A stretch of DNA of 64,000 bases from Sphingomonas sp. 67-36 (GTDB lineage: Bacteria > Pseudomonadota > Alphaproteobacteria > Sphingomonadales > Sphingomonadaceae), in contig MKSU01000013.1 in assembly GCA_001897375.1 (NCBI GenBank), positions 124,001 to 188,000 on the forward strand. Direction: 5' to 3'. The notes beneath the pieces are model-generated. The model was not told the DNA's origin and did no database searches. It saw only the letters and a list, made by a program, of their open reading frames with translations. Numbering within the stretch: the stretch's first letter is position 1; each line of letters starts with the position of its first letter. Below, one piece after another: positions 27,721 to 36,912 of the stretch. The translations under genes and the position numbers were made by a program.

Positions 27721-29369
27721 CAGTTCGCCCAGTAGATATAGGTTTCGCCCTTGCGCGGCGTCGTACCCAGCGGGCGGTCGATGGCAATGGGCGAGCGGAT
27801 CAGCGCCGGCCATGACGGCTTCACCTGCTCCGCATCATGACGGCGGATCAGCGCGGTGAGCCGCTGCACCTCCGCCGGGCTGGCGGCGGCGGCATCGCGC
27901 TGCTCGGTCGGGTCGCCCTTGAGGTCGTAGAGCAGGGACTGGCGCGGGATATCGAGGATCTGGAGCTTGGTGTCGCCGTCGCGCACCGCCTGATAGTCGC
28001 CGCTCTTCCAGAACAGGGTGCGCTTCGGCATCGGTTCGTGCCGCGCGTCGACATAGGGTGACAGGTCGATGCCGTCGATCACCCGGTCGGTCGGCGGCTT
28101 CAGCCCGGCGGCAGCGGCGGCGGTGGCGTAGAGATCGAAATGACTCACCACGCCGTCCACCCGCGTCTCCGGCGCGATCCGCGCGGGCCAGCGCATGAAC
28201 ATCGGCACCCTGATCCCGCCCTCGAAAAAGGTCGCCTTCCAGCCGCGATACGGGCGGTTGATGTCGGGCAGGCCGATATAATGCGCGCCGCCATTGTCGC
28301 TGGTGAAGATGACGAGCGTGTTCCGATCCAGCCCGCGCTCCTTCAGCGCCTGCATCACCTGCCCCACGCCGCGATCGAGCGCGCGGATCATCGCGGCATA
28401 GACGCGGGTGCGGCGATCGGGGATCGCGGACAGCGCGTCATAATCGCTCTTGAGCGCCTGAAGCGGCGTGTGCGGGGCGTTATAGGCGAGGTAGAGGAAG
28501 AACGGCCGGTTGCGATTGGCGTCGATCGCGCGGATCGCCTGATGCGTCAGATAATCGGTCATGTAGCGATCGGGGTGGAACCGCTCGCCGCCGTTATATT
28601 GCACGCTGAACGGCAGGTTGGCCCAGATATATTTGTCGATCGGATCGAAATCCTGCTTCGAGTTGACGACGTTCGGGTCGCTCTCGCGCGCGTACATCTG
28701 GCCGCCGATGATGAAGCCGAGGCTCTCGTCGAAGCCGCGCTGCTCGGGGCGCATCCCCGGCTCCCCGCCGAGATGCCATTTGCCGAGATGGATGTTGTGA
28801 TAGCCGCCGGCGCGCAGCAGATCGGCGATCGTCCGCTCGCTGGTCGGGATGCCCTTGCTGTTCGCGGGGGGATCATTGTCCACCGCCTGCTGGTCGAGGA
28901 TCGTCTTGTACTGCCAGTTGCTCGGGAAGCCCGCGATCGTCTTGGCGAAGCGCGTGTCGGTCGGCGTGAACTCGAAGCCGAAGCGCGTCGGATAACGCCC
29001 GGTGAGCAGCGCCGCGCGCGAGGGCGCGCAGGTGGCGTTGCCGGCATAGGCCTGCGCGAAGCTCACCCCCTGATGCCCGATCGCGTCGATGTTCGGCGTC
29101 TTGAGCAGCCCGCGCGCCACCCCGCCGCCGTTGAAGCTGATATCGTTGAAGCCGAGATCGTCGGCGAGAATCAACACGATATTGGGCGGGCGCTTGTCCG
29201 GCGGCAGGAGCGGCTTCGCCGGGCCGGGCTGCCAGGTGATCTCGCGGAACGGGTGGACGCGCGGCGCGAGCCAGCCGGGCAGATGCAGCAGCACATAATC
29301 CTTCGCCGCGAACCCCGCGACCGCCGCCGCGCCGACCGTGCCGAGCGCGATCTTCTGCCAGCGCTTCAT
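27720..29369 (-). CDS. Sulfatase (arylsulfatase-like)
   Basis: This 549-residue sulfatase has an N-terminal membrane anchor or signal (about 8-24). The formylglycine motif C114-APSR is followed by AALLTGRYP, and NIVLILADDLGFND supplies the calcium-binding Asp pair (D70, D71). Further signatures are GKWHLGG and IFTSDNGGAH. C114 must be oxidised to formylglycine, and no maturase is encoded nearby. It cleaves sulfate esters, probably in the periplasm; the exact substrate is unknown. It overlaps both neighbouring genes (ATGA on each side). Confidence 0.92.
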   Translation of the reverse strand: MKRWQKIALGTVGAAAVAGFAAKDYVLLHLPGWLAPRVHPFREITWQPGPAKPLLPPDKRPPNIVLILADDLGFNDISFNGGGVARGLLKTPNIDAIGHQGVSFAQAYAGNATCAPSRAALLTGRYPTRFGFEFTPTDTRFAKTIAGFPSNWQYKTILDQQAVDNDPPANSKGIPTSERTIADLLRAGGYHNIHLGKWHLGGEPGMRPEQRGFDESLGFIIGGQMYARESDPNVVNSKQDFDPIDKYIWANLPFSVQYNGGERFHPDRYMTDYLTHQAIRAIDANRNRPFFLYLAYNAPHTPLQALKSDYDALSAIPDRRTRVYAAMIRALDRGVGQVMQALKERGLDRNTLVIFTSDNGGAHYIGLPDINRPYRGWKATFFEGGIRVPMFMRWPARIAPETRVDGVVSHFDLYATAAAAAGLKPPTDRVIDGIDLSPYVDARHEPMPKRTLFWKSGDYQAVRDGDTKLQILDIPRQSLLYDLKGDPTEQRDAAAASPAEVQRLTALIRRHDAEQVKPSWPALIRSPIAIDRPLGTTPRKGETYIYWAN

Positions 29370-29749
29370 GGCCGCGCCTCCGCGAAGGCGCGGCGGCCGA
29401 GCAGCAGGATCGCGATCATCACCGCCTCCACCGCCATCGGCGGGAAGGCGCTGCCCGGCGCGCCATCCGCGATCAGGCTGACCACGCGCCCGGTGATCGC
29501 GACCGACAGCAAGGCGAGCGGCACCAGCAGCGGCGCGCCGTCCCGCCGCCACGCGCCGGTCAGCGCCGCCACCCCGCCGACGACGAAGAAGGCGGTGAAG
29601 TCCGCGCGCAGCGTCGCCATCCCCTGCGTGCCGAGCGGCTCCAGCAGGAAGCGTTGCGCCGATCCCGCCGGATCGAGCAGGAAACCCAGCCCCAGCACGA
29701 TGTTGAACAGCGCCACCAGCGCCACGAGCACGCGCGATATCTGCGTCAC
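29366..29749 (-). CDS. DUF4345-like four-helix membrane protein
   Basis: This 127-residue protein has about four membrane segments (VLVALVALFNIVLGLGFLL, RADFTAFFVVGGVAAL, LLVPLALLSVAITGRVVSL, MAVEAVMIAILLLGRRAF). The size and layout fit the DUF4345 family; its function is unknown. It is first in the sulfatase operon and its stop overlaps the sulfatase ATG. I chose the GTG at 29749, with GAGAGG upstream, since longer starts add an unlikely basic leader. Confidence 0.65.
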   Translation of the reverse strand: MTQISRVLVALVALFNIVLGLGFLLDPAGSAQRFLLEPLGTQGMATLRADFTAFFVVGGVAALTGAWRRDGAPLLVPLALLSVAITGRVVSLIADGAPGSAFPPMAVEAVMIAILLLGRRAFAEARP

Positions 29750-29814
29750 GGCCGCATCCTCTCCCCGCTTTTGTGGCGGCGATCCTATCACGCGCGGCGC
29801 GCGGCGCAAGTATC

Positions 29815-29829
29815 GGCATTGATAATGCC
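29815..29829. promoter_or_regulatory. Candidate TetR operator upstream of the sulfatase operon
   Basis: A perfect inverted repeat GGCATT-GAT-AATGCC lies in the 123-base region between the sulfatase operon and the divergent metallo-beta-lactamase-fold gene. It is the only clear palindrome there, and the operon encodes its own TetR regulator. Confidence 0.5.
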
Positions 29830-29872
29830 ATAATATCGCTTATCCTCGCTGCAAAGAACGGGGAGAGGTTGG

Positions 29873-30961
29873 ATGCGGCACGCGATCTGGTGGGCGACGG
29901 GCGGCGCGGCGCTGGCGGCGCTGCTCGCGGTGGCGGCGTTTCCGGGGGCGATCGGGCGCGAGGCGGCGCGGATCGCGATCGACGCGCGCGCCGGAGTGGA
30001 CGTTACGCGCGAGCTGCCCGACGGGCTGCACGTCGCCTTGTGCGGCACCGGCTCGCCGATGCCCGATCCGACGCGCGCCGGGCCGTGCAGCGTGGTGATC
30101 GCGGGGCGGCATGTCTTCGTCGTCGACGCTGGCGAGGGCGGCGCGCGCAACATCATGCTGATGGGCATCCCCAACGGGCGGATCGAGCGCGTCTTCCTGA
30201 CGCATCTCCATTCCGACCATATCGACGGGCTGGGGCCGGTGCTGCTGCTCGCCTGGACCGGCGCGGGGCGGACGCGCCCGCTTCCCGTCCACGGCCCGGC
30301 GGGGACCGGGCGGGTCGTCGCCGGGTTCGATCAGGCCTATGCGATCGACGCCGGCTTCCGCACCGCGCACCACGGCCCGATCGTCGCGCCGCCATCCGGC
30401 GCGGGCGGCGTGGCGCTGCCCTTCGCGCTGCCGCCGAAGGGGGATTGGTCGCCGGTGCCGGTCTATGCCGGCGACGGCGTCACCGTCACCGCCTTCCGCG
30501 TCGATCACGGCCCGGTCGAGCCGGCGGTCGGCTATCGCTTCGCCTACAAGGGCCGCTCGATCGTGTTCAGCGGCGACACCAGCCCGACCCCTTCGATCGT
30601 GCGCAACGCGCGCGGCGCGGACCTGCTGGTGCACGAGGGGCTGCAACCCCGGCTCGTCGCGCTGATGACCGAGGTGCTGGAACAGCGCCGGCAGACCGCG
30701 CTCACCCAGATCACGCGCGACATCCTCAACTATCACACCACGCCGGAGGACGCCGCCGCGGAGGCGCAGGCGGCGGGGGTGAAGCATCTCGTCTTCAGCC
30801 ACAATATCCCGCCGATGCCCTCGCGGGTGATGTATCCCGCCTTCCTCGGCGACGCGCGGCAGCGGTTCGGCGGGACGATCACGGTGGGCGAGGACGGGAT
30901 GGTGTTCAGCCTGCCGGCCGGCGGCGCCGGGATGGAGCTGCGCCGCTGGTCGGTACGCTAA
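29873..30961 (+). CDS. Metallo-beta-lactamase-fold hydrolase, exported
   Basis: This 362-residue protein has an N-terminal hydrophobic export or anchor segment (5-25). The metal-binding motif HLHSDH (111-116) is complete, followed by the Asp of FSGDTSPT and a late His (LVFSHN). The N-terminal GTGSPMPDPTRAGPCSVV resembles the RNase Z-like branch, but an exported protein is unlikely to process tRNA. It is probably a secreted esterase or lactonase. GGAGAGG precedes the ATG. It is divergent from the sulfatase operon and shares its promoter region. Confidence 0.83.
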   Translation: MRHAIWWATGGAALAALLAVAAFPGAIGREAARIAIDARAGVDVTRELPDGLHVALCGTGSPMPDPTRAGPCSVVIAGRHVFVVDAGEGGARNIMLMGIPNGRIERVFLTHLHSDHIDGLGPVLLLAWTGAGRTRPLPVHGPAGTGRVVAGFDQAYAIDAGFRTAHHGPIVAPPSGAGGVALPFALPPKGDWSPVPVYAGDGVTVTAFRVDHGPVEPAVGYRFAYKGRSIVFSGDTSPTPSIVRNARGADLLVHEGLQPRLVALMTEVLEQRRQTALTQITRDILNYHTTPEDAAAEAQAAGVKHLVFSHNIPPMPSRVMYPAFLGDARQRFGGTITVGEDGMVFSLPAGGAGMELRRWSVR

Positions 30962-31368
30962 CCGAGCTGGGCGAATATCTCGGCGAACAACGGCCTGAGC
31001 CGCCTGATCTCCTCCCGGTGCACCGCCGACAGCGCGTCGAGGATGCGATACGCCTTGGGCGTCAGGCGCAGCAGCGCGCGCCGGCGATCGGCGGCGGTCG
31101 CCTCGCGCGTCACCAGCCCCAGCGCCTCCAGCCGGTTGACGAGGCCGGTCGCGCTGTGCGGCTTGAGGATCAGCCGCTCCGCGACGCGGCCCACCGTCGC
31201 CTCGTCCGGCGCGCTGCCCCGGATCGCGAGCAGCGCCTGATGCTGCTGCGGGGTCAGCCCGATCTCGCCCGCGCGCGCCTCGCTGAACGACTGGAAGCGG
31301 CGGATCGCATGGCGGAACTCGGCCAGCGCCGCATAATCCGCATCTCCAATCTCCTCCTCCGCCGCCAT
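30958..31368 (-). CDS. MarR-family regulator
   Basis: This 136-residue winged-helix protein has the MarR core: LTPQQHQALLAIRG, VGRVAERLILKPHSATGLVNRLEALGLV (recognition helix) and the wing REATAADRRRALLRLT. It is divergent from the ClC gene, with a perfect 17-bp palindrome between them. It probably represses itself and the channel in response to a small molecule or stress. Its stop overlaps the converging metallo-beta-lactamase-fold gene by 3 bases. The start at 31368 removes an Arg-rich leader that would cover the promoter. Confidence 0.87.
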   Translation of the reverse strand: MAAEEEIGDADYAALAEFRHAIRRFQSFSEARAGEIGLTPQQHQALLAIRGSAPDEATVGRVAERLILKPHSATGLVNRLEALGLVTREATAADRRRALLRLTPKAYRILDALSAVHREEIRRLRPLFAEIFAQLG

Positions 31369-31384
31369 TCCGCTTCTTCCCCGA

Positions 31385-31411
31385 TTGAAACATATCGCAT
31401 TGCGATATAAA
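31385..31411 (+). promoter_or_regulatory. ClC promoter with MarR palindrome in the spacer
   Basis: TTGAAA (31385-31390) and TATAAA (31406-31411) are 15 bases apart. Between and overlapping them is a perfect palindrome ATATCGCA-T-TGCGATAT (31392-31408). A MarR dimer bound here would block RNA polymerase on both divergent genes. The spacer is short for a typical promoter. Confidence 0.6.
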
Positions 31412-31449
31412 CGCGCGCCGCCCATCGTCCGACAAGGCCCGCCTTACAT

Positions 31450-33228
31450 ATGTCGCTTACCCCGCCCCGCGCCACCGAAGGGCACCAGCTCGCCGATCAT
31501 AGCGTCGATCGCCGCATGGTCATGCTCGCAATGATGGCGATCGTCGTCGGCAGCGGGGGCGCATTCGGCGCGTGGGTGCTGGTCAAGCTGATCGCGATCG
31601 CCACCAACCTGTTCTGGTTCGGGCGGCTTTCCGCCGACAAGACCGTCATCACCGACGCGCATGTCGGCCTCATGGTGGTGGCGATCCCGGTGATCGGCAG
31701 CCTGATCGTCGGGCTGATGGCGCGTTTCGGATCGGACAAGATCCGCGGCCACGGCATCCCGGAGGCGATCGAGACGATCCTGTTCGGGGAGAGCCGGCTG
31801 TCGCTCAAGGTCGCCCTGCTCAAGCCGCTGTCCTCCGCGATCTCGATCGGCAGCGGCGGGCCGTTCGGCGCGGAAGGGCCGATCATCATGACCGGCGGCG
31901 CGATCGGATCGCTGTTCGCGCAATGCTTCCGGCTGAGCGCGGCGGAGCGCAAGACCCTGCTCGTCGCCGGCGCGGCGGCGGGCATGACGGCGATCTTCGG
32001 CACGCCGCTCGCCGCGATCCTGCTCGCGGTGGAGGTGCTGCTGTTCGAATGGAAGCCGCGCAGCTTCGTGCCGGTAGTGGTGGCCTCGCTCGTCTCCTTC
32101 GCGTGGCGGCCGCTGCTGATCGGCACGGGCGCGATGTTCCCGACCGGGGCGCACGCCCCCGCCGCCGCCTGGGCGCTCGCCGCCGCGGGCGGCACCGGGC
32201 TGATCGTCGGGCTGGAGGCGGCGCTGCTGTCGGTCACGCTCTATCGCGTCGAGGACATGTTCCACCGCCTGCCGGTGCACTGGATGTGGTGGCCGGCGAT
32301 CGGCGCGGTGGTGGTCGGCTTCGGCGGCCTGATCGACGCGCACGTGCTGGGCGCGGGCTACGCCAGCATCGATGCGCTGCTGAATGGCGCGCTGGCGTTG
32401 CGCGTGGTGATCGCGCTGCTGGTGGTGAAGGCGATCGTGTGGCTGGTGGCGCTGGGATCGGGCACCTCGGGCGGCGTGCTGGCGCCGCTGCTGATCCTGG
32501 GCGGCGCGGCGGGCTTCCTGCTCGGGCAGGTGCTGCCGGGCGATGCTGGCTTCTGGGCGATGGTCGGCATGGCCGGGATCATGTCCGGCGCGATGCGCGC
32601 GCCGATGACCGGCGCGTTGTTCGCGGTCGAGCTGACCGGGCATTTCGAAGCCGCGCCCTATACGATCGCGGCGGCGGGCGCGGCCTATGCCGTCAGCGTG
32701 CTGCTGATGCGCCGCTCGATCCTGACCGAGAAGATCGCGCGGCGCGGGCGGCATATCCTGCAGGAATATACCGTCGACCCGCTCGACCTGCTGCAAGCCG
32801 CGCAGATCATGACGCGCGACCCGGACACGTTGCCCGGCTCGATGACGGTCGGCGCGGCGATCGCCTTCTTCGCCAGCGAGGCGGCGCATCGCAGCTATCC
32901 GGTGGTGGACGCGGAGGGGCGTCTGCTCGGCCTCGTCTCGCGCACCGACGCGCTGCGCTGGCAGGTCGATCGCGACGACGACGCGACCCCGCTGGCGGAC
33001 GCGATATCCGATGCCGCGCAGCCGGTCGCCTATCCCGACACGCCCAGCGGCGTGGTGGCGGACCTGATCGTCGATTCGGGGATCGGCCGCATCCCGATCG
33101 TCGATCCCGAAACGCGGCGCGTGCTCGGCCTGCTCTCGCGGCAGGACCTGCTCAAGACGCGCAGCGCGAGCCGGCGTGCGGAACTCGGCCGCGCGCGCTA
33201 CGTGGGGACGAAGACAACGACCGCATGA
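31450..33228 (+). CDS. ClC-family chloride channel/antiporter with CBS domains
   Basis: This 592-residue protein has about ten membrane helices and the ClC signatures: GSGGPFGAEGP (134-144, chloride-binding loop and gating Glu E142, the position of E148 in E. coli ClcA) and SGTSGGVLAPLLILG. A pair of CBS domains follows from about 450 (AQIMTRDPDTLPGSMTVG; GRIPIVDPETRRVLGLLSR), which often sense nucleotides. E142 favours H+/Cl- exchange, but the second proton glutamate was not checked by alignment. The weak ribosome-binding site suggests low expression. It overlaps the next gene (ATGA). Confidence 0.92.
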   Translation: MSLTPPRATEGHQLADHSVDRRMVMLAMMAIVVGSGGAFGAWVLVKLIAIATNLFWFGRLSADKTVITDAHVGLMVVAIPVIGSLIVGLMARFGSDKIRGHGIPEAIETILFGESRLSLKVALLKPLSSAISIGSGGPFGAEGPIIMTGGAIGSLFAQCFRLSAAERKTLLVAGAAAGMTAIFGTPLAAILLAVEVLLFEWKPRSFVPVVVASLVSFAWRPLLIGTGAMFPTGAHAPAAAWALAAAGGTGLIVGLEAALLSVTLYRVEDMFHRLPVHWMWWPAIGAVVVGFGGLIDAHVLGAGYASIDALLNGALALRVVIALLVVKAIVWLVALGSGTSGGVLAPLLILGGAAGFLLGQVLPGDAGFWAMVGMAGIMSGAMRAPMTGALFAVELTGHFEAAPYTIAAAGAAYAVSVLLMRRSILTEKIARRGRHILQEYTVDPLDLLQAAQIMTRDPDTLPGSMTVGAAIAFFASEAAHRSYPVVDAEGRLLGLVSRTDALRWQVDRDDDATPLADAISDAAQPVAYPDTPSGVVADLIVDSGIGRIPIVDPETRRVLGLLSRQDLLKTRSASRRAELGRARYVGTKTTTA

Positions 33229-33584
33229 CCAGCCCCATCCGCTCCCCGCTCGCCGAAGCGATCCGCGCCTGCGAGCTGGCGGAGGAGCCGGGCCGCGCGC
33301 TCGATGCGCTGATCGCGGTGGCGGTGTTCCCCGCGCTGGCGCGGCTTCCGGCGATCGGCGAAGGCATCTGGCGCGGCGAGGACGGCGCGCGCGTCCGCGC
33401 GCTCAACTATTCGCAATCGCGAACGGCGGCGAGCACGCTTGTCCCGCCCGGACACTGGCTGGAAGAACATGACGGCGCCTTCATCGTCACCGGCGAGCGG
33501 GGCGAATGGCTCGCCGCCCATCCGATCGAGACGCTGGCGGTCTGCCTCGCCGCCTTGCGGGCGCGGGCGGCCTTCATGGAATAA
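33225..33584 (+). CDS. Hypothetical protein coupled to the ClC gene, 119 aa
   Basis: I do not recognise a family. It is a soluble, mostly helical protein with no signal peptide; WLEEHDGAFIVTGERGEWLA looks like a small beta region. Its ATG overlaps the ClC stop (ATGA), so it is almost certainly translated with it and controlled by the same MarR site. It may be a modulator of the channel or unrelated. A strong hairpin at 33598-33627 follows. Confidence 0.7.
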   Translation: MTSPIRSPLAEAIRACELAEEPGRALDALIAVAVFPALARLPAIGEGIWRGEDGARVRALNYSQSRTAASTLVPPGHWLEEHDGAFIVTGERGEWLAAHPIETLAVCLAALRARAAFME

Positions 33585-33597
33585 GTCCCGGCCTTCG

Positions 33598-33627
33598 CCG
33601 GCGCGGCGGCATGATCCGCCGCGCCGG
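33598..33627. terminator. Bidirectional terminator hairpin
   Basis: A perfect 12-bp stem CCGGCGCGGCGG / CCGCCGCGCCGG has a 6-base loop, between the converging ClC-operon and M14 peptidase genes. No long T-run is present. Confidence 0.65.
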
Positions 33628-33640
33628 AAGCCTGAACGGA

Positions 33641-36571
33641 TCAGTCGCCCTTCGCGCCGTTCTTCGCGCCGGCGTCGAGGTGATCCCAGTTGATGATCGC
33701 GTTGAAGCCGAGGAAATAGCTCCCCTGCGTCTGCCAGCGCCAGAACGGCCGCAGCGCGTAGAGCACCATATGGCCCTGCCCCTTCGGCACATCGACCAGC
33801 AGCGCATTGTTCTGCAACGCCTCGCCGCCGGAGAGCATCCCGCTCAGCAGGATATCGTCCGCCTTCGCCGGGAAGGCCATCACCACGCGCGGGAATTGCG
33901 TCGGCGCCGCGCCGCCCGTGCGCGAGGTCGGCAGCATCGAGCCGAACGGTGAGTTCGACACGTCCGTATTGGCCGGCGAGGCCTGCTGGCCCGAGCCTTG
34001 CCACGGCGAGATATGCGCGGGCTTGTCGTTCGGCGTGATGTTCTGCGCGATGTTGCTGCCCGGTGCATTGGGATCGAAATAGCCCATGCCCGGCCCGCTT
34101 CCGCCGATCTTCAGCACCGGCGCCTGCGAGAAATAGACCGGCATCTCGTTGCCGGCATAGCCATAGGTCAGCGGGCTGGTCTTGTCCTTGAACACGCCGC
34201 GCATGATCGCGCCCTTGGTGTAGAGCTTGGGCGTTTCCGCGACGCTCACGCCGGAGGCGACACCATATTCGGCCAGCATCTCCACGGTCGAACCATCGCC
34301 GATCAGCGTGCCGCCCTGCTCGACGAACTTCTTCAGCTCGGCGATGCCGTCCGCGCCGAGGCCGCCGCGGATGTCGTCGGCGGAATCGAGCGTGCCGAGG
34401 TTCGGGGTGAGCGCGGACTTCTTGTACGGGATCGGCTTGTTGCCGTTCATCGCGACGCCGGTCACCTGATCCTTCGCGCTGGAGCCGACCGTCGGATAGA
34501 TGATGACGTCATATTTGGCGCGCAGCCCGCCCTGCCGCGCCTTGATGTCGGCGAAATAGGTATAGGGCACGCCATAATGGTCGAGCGCGGCGCGCCACCA
34601 GCCCTCGTCCTGGGTGCGGAGCCAGGAGTGCAGATAGCCGATCCGCGGCACGCTGAGCGCGTGGTTCGCCACCGACGGCACCGCGCCGACCGCCTCCGCC
34701 GTGAGGCCGAGATCGGCGATGACCTTCTCCACCTCCGCGCGGTTGGCGGCAGGCAGGATGAAGGTGCCGGCCGCATATTGCCGCCCGCCCAGTTCGAACG
34801 GCGCCTCGGCCGCGAGCATCTTGGTCTTGGCGAGGCGGAAGCGGAACGACATCAGCTCGTTGTCGCCGCTGTGGTTGACCAGGATCACCGGGCCGGAGCC
34901 GGTGACGACGCCCTTCGGCCGCACGTCGTCCGCCAGCATCGTCATCGACTGCTGGAAGACGGACGGGTCCTTGATCGTCTTGACCGTGACGTTGCGCATA
35001 TAGCCCATCGTCCAGCCGGTATCGTCATAGGGACGCGGGTTGGCGATCGGATAGTTCTGCACGCCGAGATACATGTCGACCAGGGTGCGATACGGCTGGT
35101 CGGCGCGGATCACGTAATCGCCCGCCGCGACGTCCACCCCGCCGGCCTTGAACGGCGCACTGGCGACGCTGATCTCCGCGCCCTGCCGGCGCAGGCCGTT
35201 GACCATGTCGACCACGTTGAGCTTCGCGGTCTGCGCGGCGGGGATCACCCAGGCGTTGATGTCGCCGGTGCGGCCCGTCTCGACCGAGCGCTTGTTCTTG
35301 ATCCAGTAATTCTCGAGGTAGATCTGGCGATCGGTCGCCACCTTGTTGAGCGCGATCAGCAGCGCCGATTCCTGGATGTTGGTGTTGTTGCGCGGCCCCC
35401 AGTCGATCGACGGCAGCGGCGGATTGGCGCGATACCATTCGCGGCTGGTGGTCGACGGCGGCAGCTTCAGCCCCTTCTGGATATCCGGGCCGTAGCTCTG
35501 CACCTCGTAGAAGCGGCCGAAGCCGTTGTGGGTCTGCGCGATCCAGAACAGATAGTTCGGCACCCAGCCGTCATAGAAGCCGTAGGTGAAGACGCCGGGG
35601 ACGTTGCGCTTCGACATCTCCATCACTTCGGTCTGCGCCAGCAGCCACCATTCGTTGCTGGCGATCGGATCGAGCGAGGGATTGTACGGACCCGTTCCGG
35701 TCGACACGTACAGATAGGATTGCGCCTCGTGCAGGTCGTGCAGCACCGTGGGGTGCCAATCGAGCACGCCGTTGGTCAGCGCCTTGGTGAGCTGGAGATA
35801 CTGGCCCATGCCGTCGCGATTGTTGTCGTGCGCGACATATTTGCCCCAATACATCAGCGGCGGGCGCGGATTGCCGGTCTTCTTCCCGTAATAATAGGTG
35901 TCGACCATCTTGTCGCGGCCGTCGACCTCCAGCACCGGGGTGATGAAGGTGATCATGTTGTTGCGGATGTTCTGGATGAACGGCGTCTCCTCCACCGCGA
36001 GGCGATAGGCCAGCTCGATCAGCATCTCCGGCCCGCCCAGCTCCGGCGAGTGGATGCCGCTGGTGATCCAGTAGAGCGGCTTGGCGCTCTTGATGAGCTG
36101 CTTCGCCTGCGCCTCGCTGGTCTTGCGCGGATCGCCCAGCGCGGCGAGCGCGGCCTTGTTGGCGTCGAGGTTCTTGAGCGTCTCCTCGTCGGCGATCGCG
36201 ATCACGACGATATCGCGCCCCTCCTCCGACTTGCCGACCGTCCAGAACTTCACGCGCGGCGAGGTGCGCGCCAGCTCCTTGTAATAACGCTCGATATCCT
36301 CCGCATAGGTGATCTCGCCCGGCTTGCCCGGAATGCGGCCGAAGAACTTGAGCGGCGAAGGCACCGTGGCCGACGCCGGCATGTGATCGACCAGCTCCGA
36401 GGTGAAGCGCTTGTCGACCAGATATTCGTTGATCAGCCGCCCATATTCCTCATCCTGCGGCTGCGCTGAGGTCGCGGCGGCGGGAGCGGTCTGCGCCCCC
36501 GCGATCAGCGGCGCCGTGGTGAGAACGGTTCCGGCGAGAAGCGCCAGCGTGGTGATCCTGGAATTGCGCAT
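33641..36571 (-). CDS. M14-family zinc carboxypeptidase, secreted (second copy)
   Basis: This 976-residue paralogue of the peptidase at 16857-19700 has the same architecture. The signal peptide ends IAGAQ, the metal motif HSPE lies in ITSGIHSPELGGPE, and a catalytic region contains YVAHDNNRDG and HPTVLHDLHEA. The long C-terminal part ends with GQGHMVLYALRPFWRWQTQ, matching the VGAGRVLMFATNPIWRWQN segment of the other copy. Substrates are probably peptides. It stands alone, with a roughly 260-base leader if the promoter at 36846-36873 is correct. Confidence 0.88.
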   Translation of the reverse strand: MRNSRITTLALLAGTVLTTAPLIAGAQTAPAAATSAQPQDEEYGRLINEYLVDKRFTSELVDHMPASATVPSPLKFFGRIPGKPGEITYAEDIERYYKELARTSPRVKFWTVGKSEEGRDIVVIAIADEETLKNLDANKAALAALGDPRKTSEAQAKQLIKSAKPLYWITSGIHSPELGGPEMLIELAYRLAVEETPFIQNIRNNMITFITPVLEVDGRDKMVDTYYYGKKTGNPRPPLMYWGKYVAHDNNRDGMGQYLQLTKALTNGVLDWHPTVLHDLHEAQSYLYVSTGTGPYNPSLDPIASNEWWLLAQTEVMEMSKRNVPGVFTYGFYDGWVPNYLFWIAQTHNGFGRFYEVQSYGPDIQKGLKLPPSTTSREWYRANPPLPSIDWGPRNNTNIQESALLIALNKVATDRQIYLENYWIKNKRSVETGRTGDINAWVIPAAQTAKLNVVDMVNGLRRQGAEISVASAPFKAGGVDVAAGDYVIRADQPYRTLVDMYLGVQNYPIANPRPYDDTGWTMGYMRNVTVKTIKDPSVFQQSMTMLADDVRPKGVVTGSGPVILVNHSGDNELMSFRFRLAKTKMLAAEAPFELGGRQYAAGTFILPAANRAEVEKVIADLGLTAEAVGAVPSVANHALSVPRIGYLHSWLRTQDEGWWRAALDHYGVPYTYFADIKARQGGLRAKYDVIIYPTVGSSAKDQVTGVAMNGNKPIPYKKSALTPNLGTLDSADDIRGGLGADGIAELKKFVEQGGTLIGDGSTVEMLAEYGVASGVSVAETPKLYTKGAIMRGVFKDKTSPLTYGYAGNEMPVYFSQAPVLKIGGSGPGMGYFDPNAPGSNIAQNITPNDKPAHISPWQGSGQQASPANTDVSNSPFGSMLPTSRTGGAAPTQFPRVVMAFPAKADDILLSGMLSGGEALQNNALLVDVPKGQGHMVLYALRPFWRWQTQGSYFLGFNAIINWDHLDAGAKNGAKGD

Positions 36572-36831
36572 GTATCTGCCCCCTTGGCGGTGATTCACGA
36601 TGTTCCTGACGTACTCCGTCGAGCGCCGGCCACCGCGCGCGCGCACGGCATCCGGCCCCGGTCATTCGATGCGATGATGTCGGCAAGGCGCTGGGCCGAT
36701 CCGGCGGCGGCCGGTCGGCGTGGCAGGCAGGTCAGCGGGGAGAATCGGCGTTCGCCGGGCGCGCGGCGTGCTGCGCCGCCGGTTCCGGACTGCCGGTATC
36801 CTCCCATCGATGTGCCCCGCCCACGCTTTAG

Positions 36832-36873
36832 TAAGGTCGGTAACTACCTTAATCCGCGATCCTTCGCTGTCAA
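36832..36873 (-). promoter_or_regulatory. Likely promoter of the second M14 peptidase with overlapping inverted repeat
   Basis: On the minus strand, TTGACA (36868-36873) is followed after 16 bases by TAAGGT (36846-36851). The -10 box forms one arm of an inverted repeat TAAGGT (36832-36837) / ACCTTA (36846-36851), suggesting a repressor site. Confidence 0.45.
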
Positions 36874-36912
36874 ATGGATCGGACGGGCAAAAGAGAGATT
36901 TTTGCTGTTAAA

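Noticed and set aside
33198-34004. A 268-codon minus-strand frame across the ClC-operon end and the M14 stop
   Set aside because: It runs antisense through the 119-residue gene and through the terminator hairpin in a different frame from the M14 gene, with no domain.
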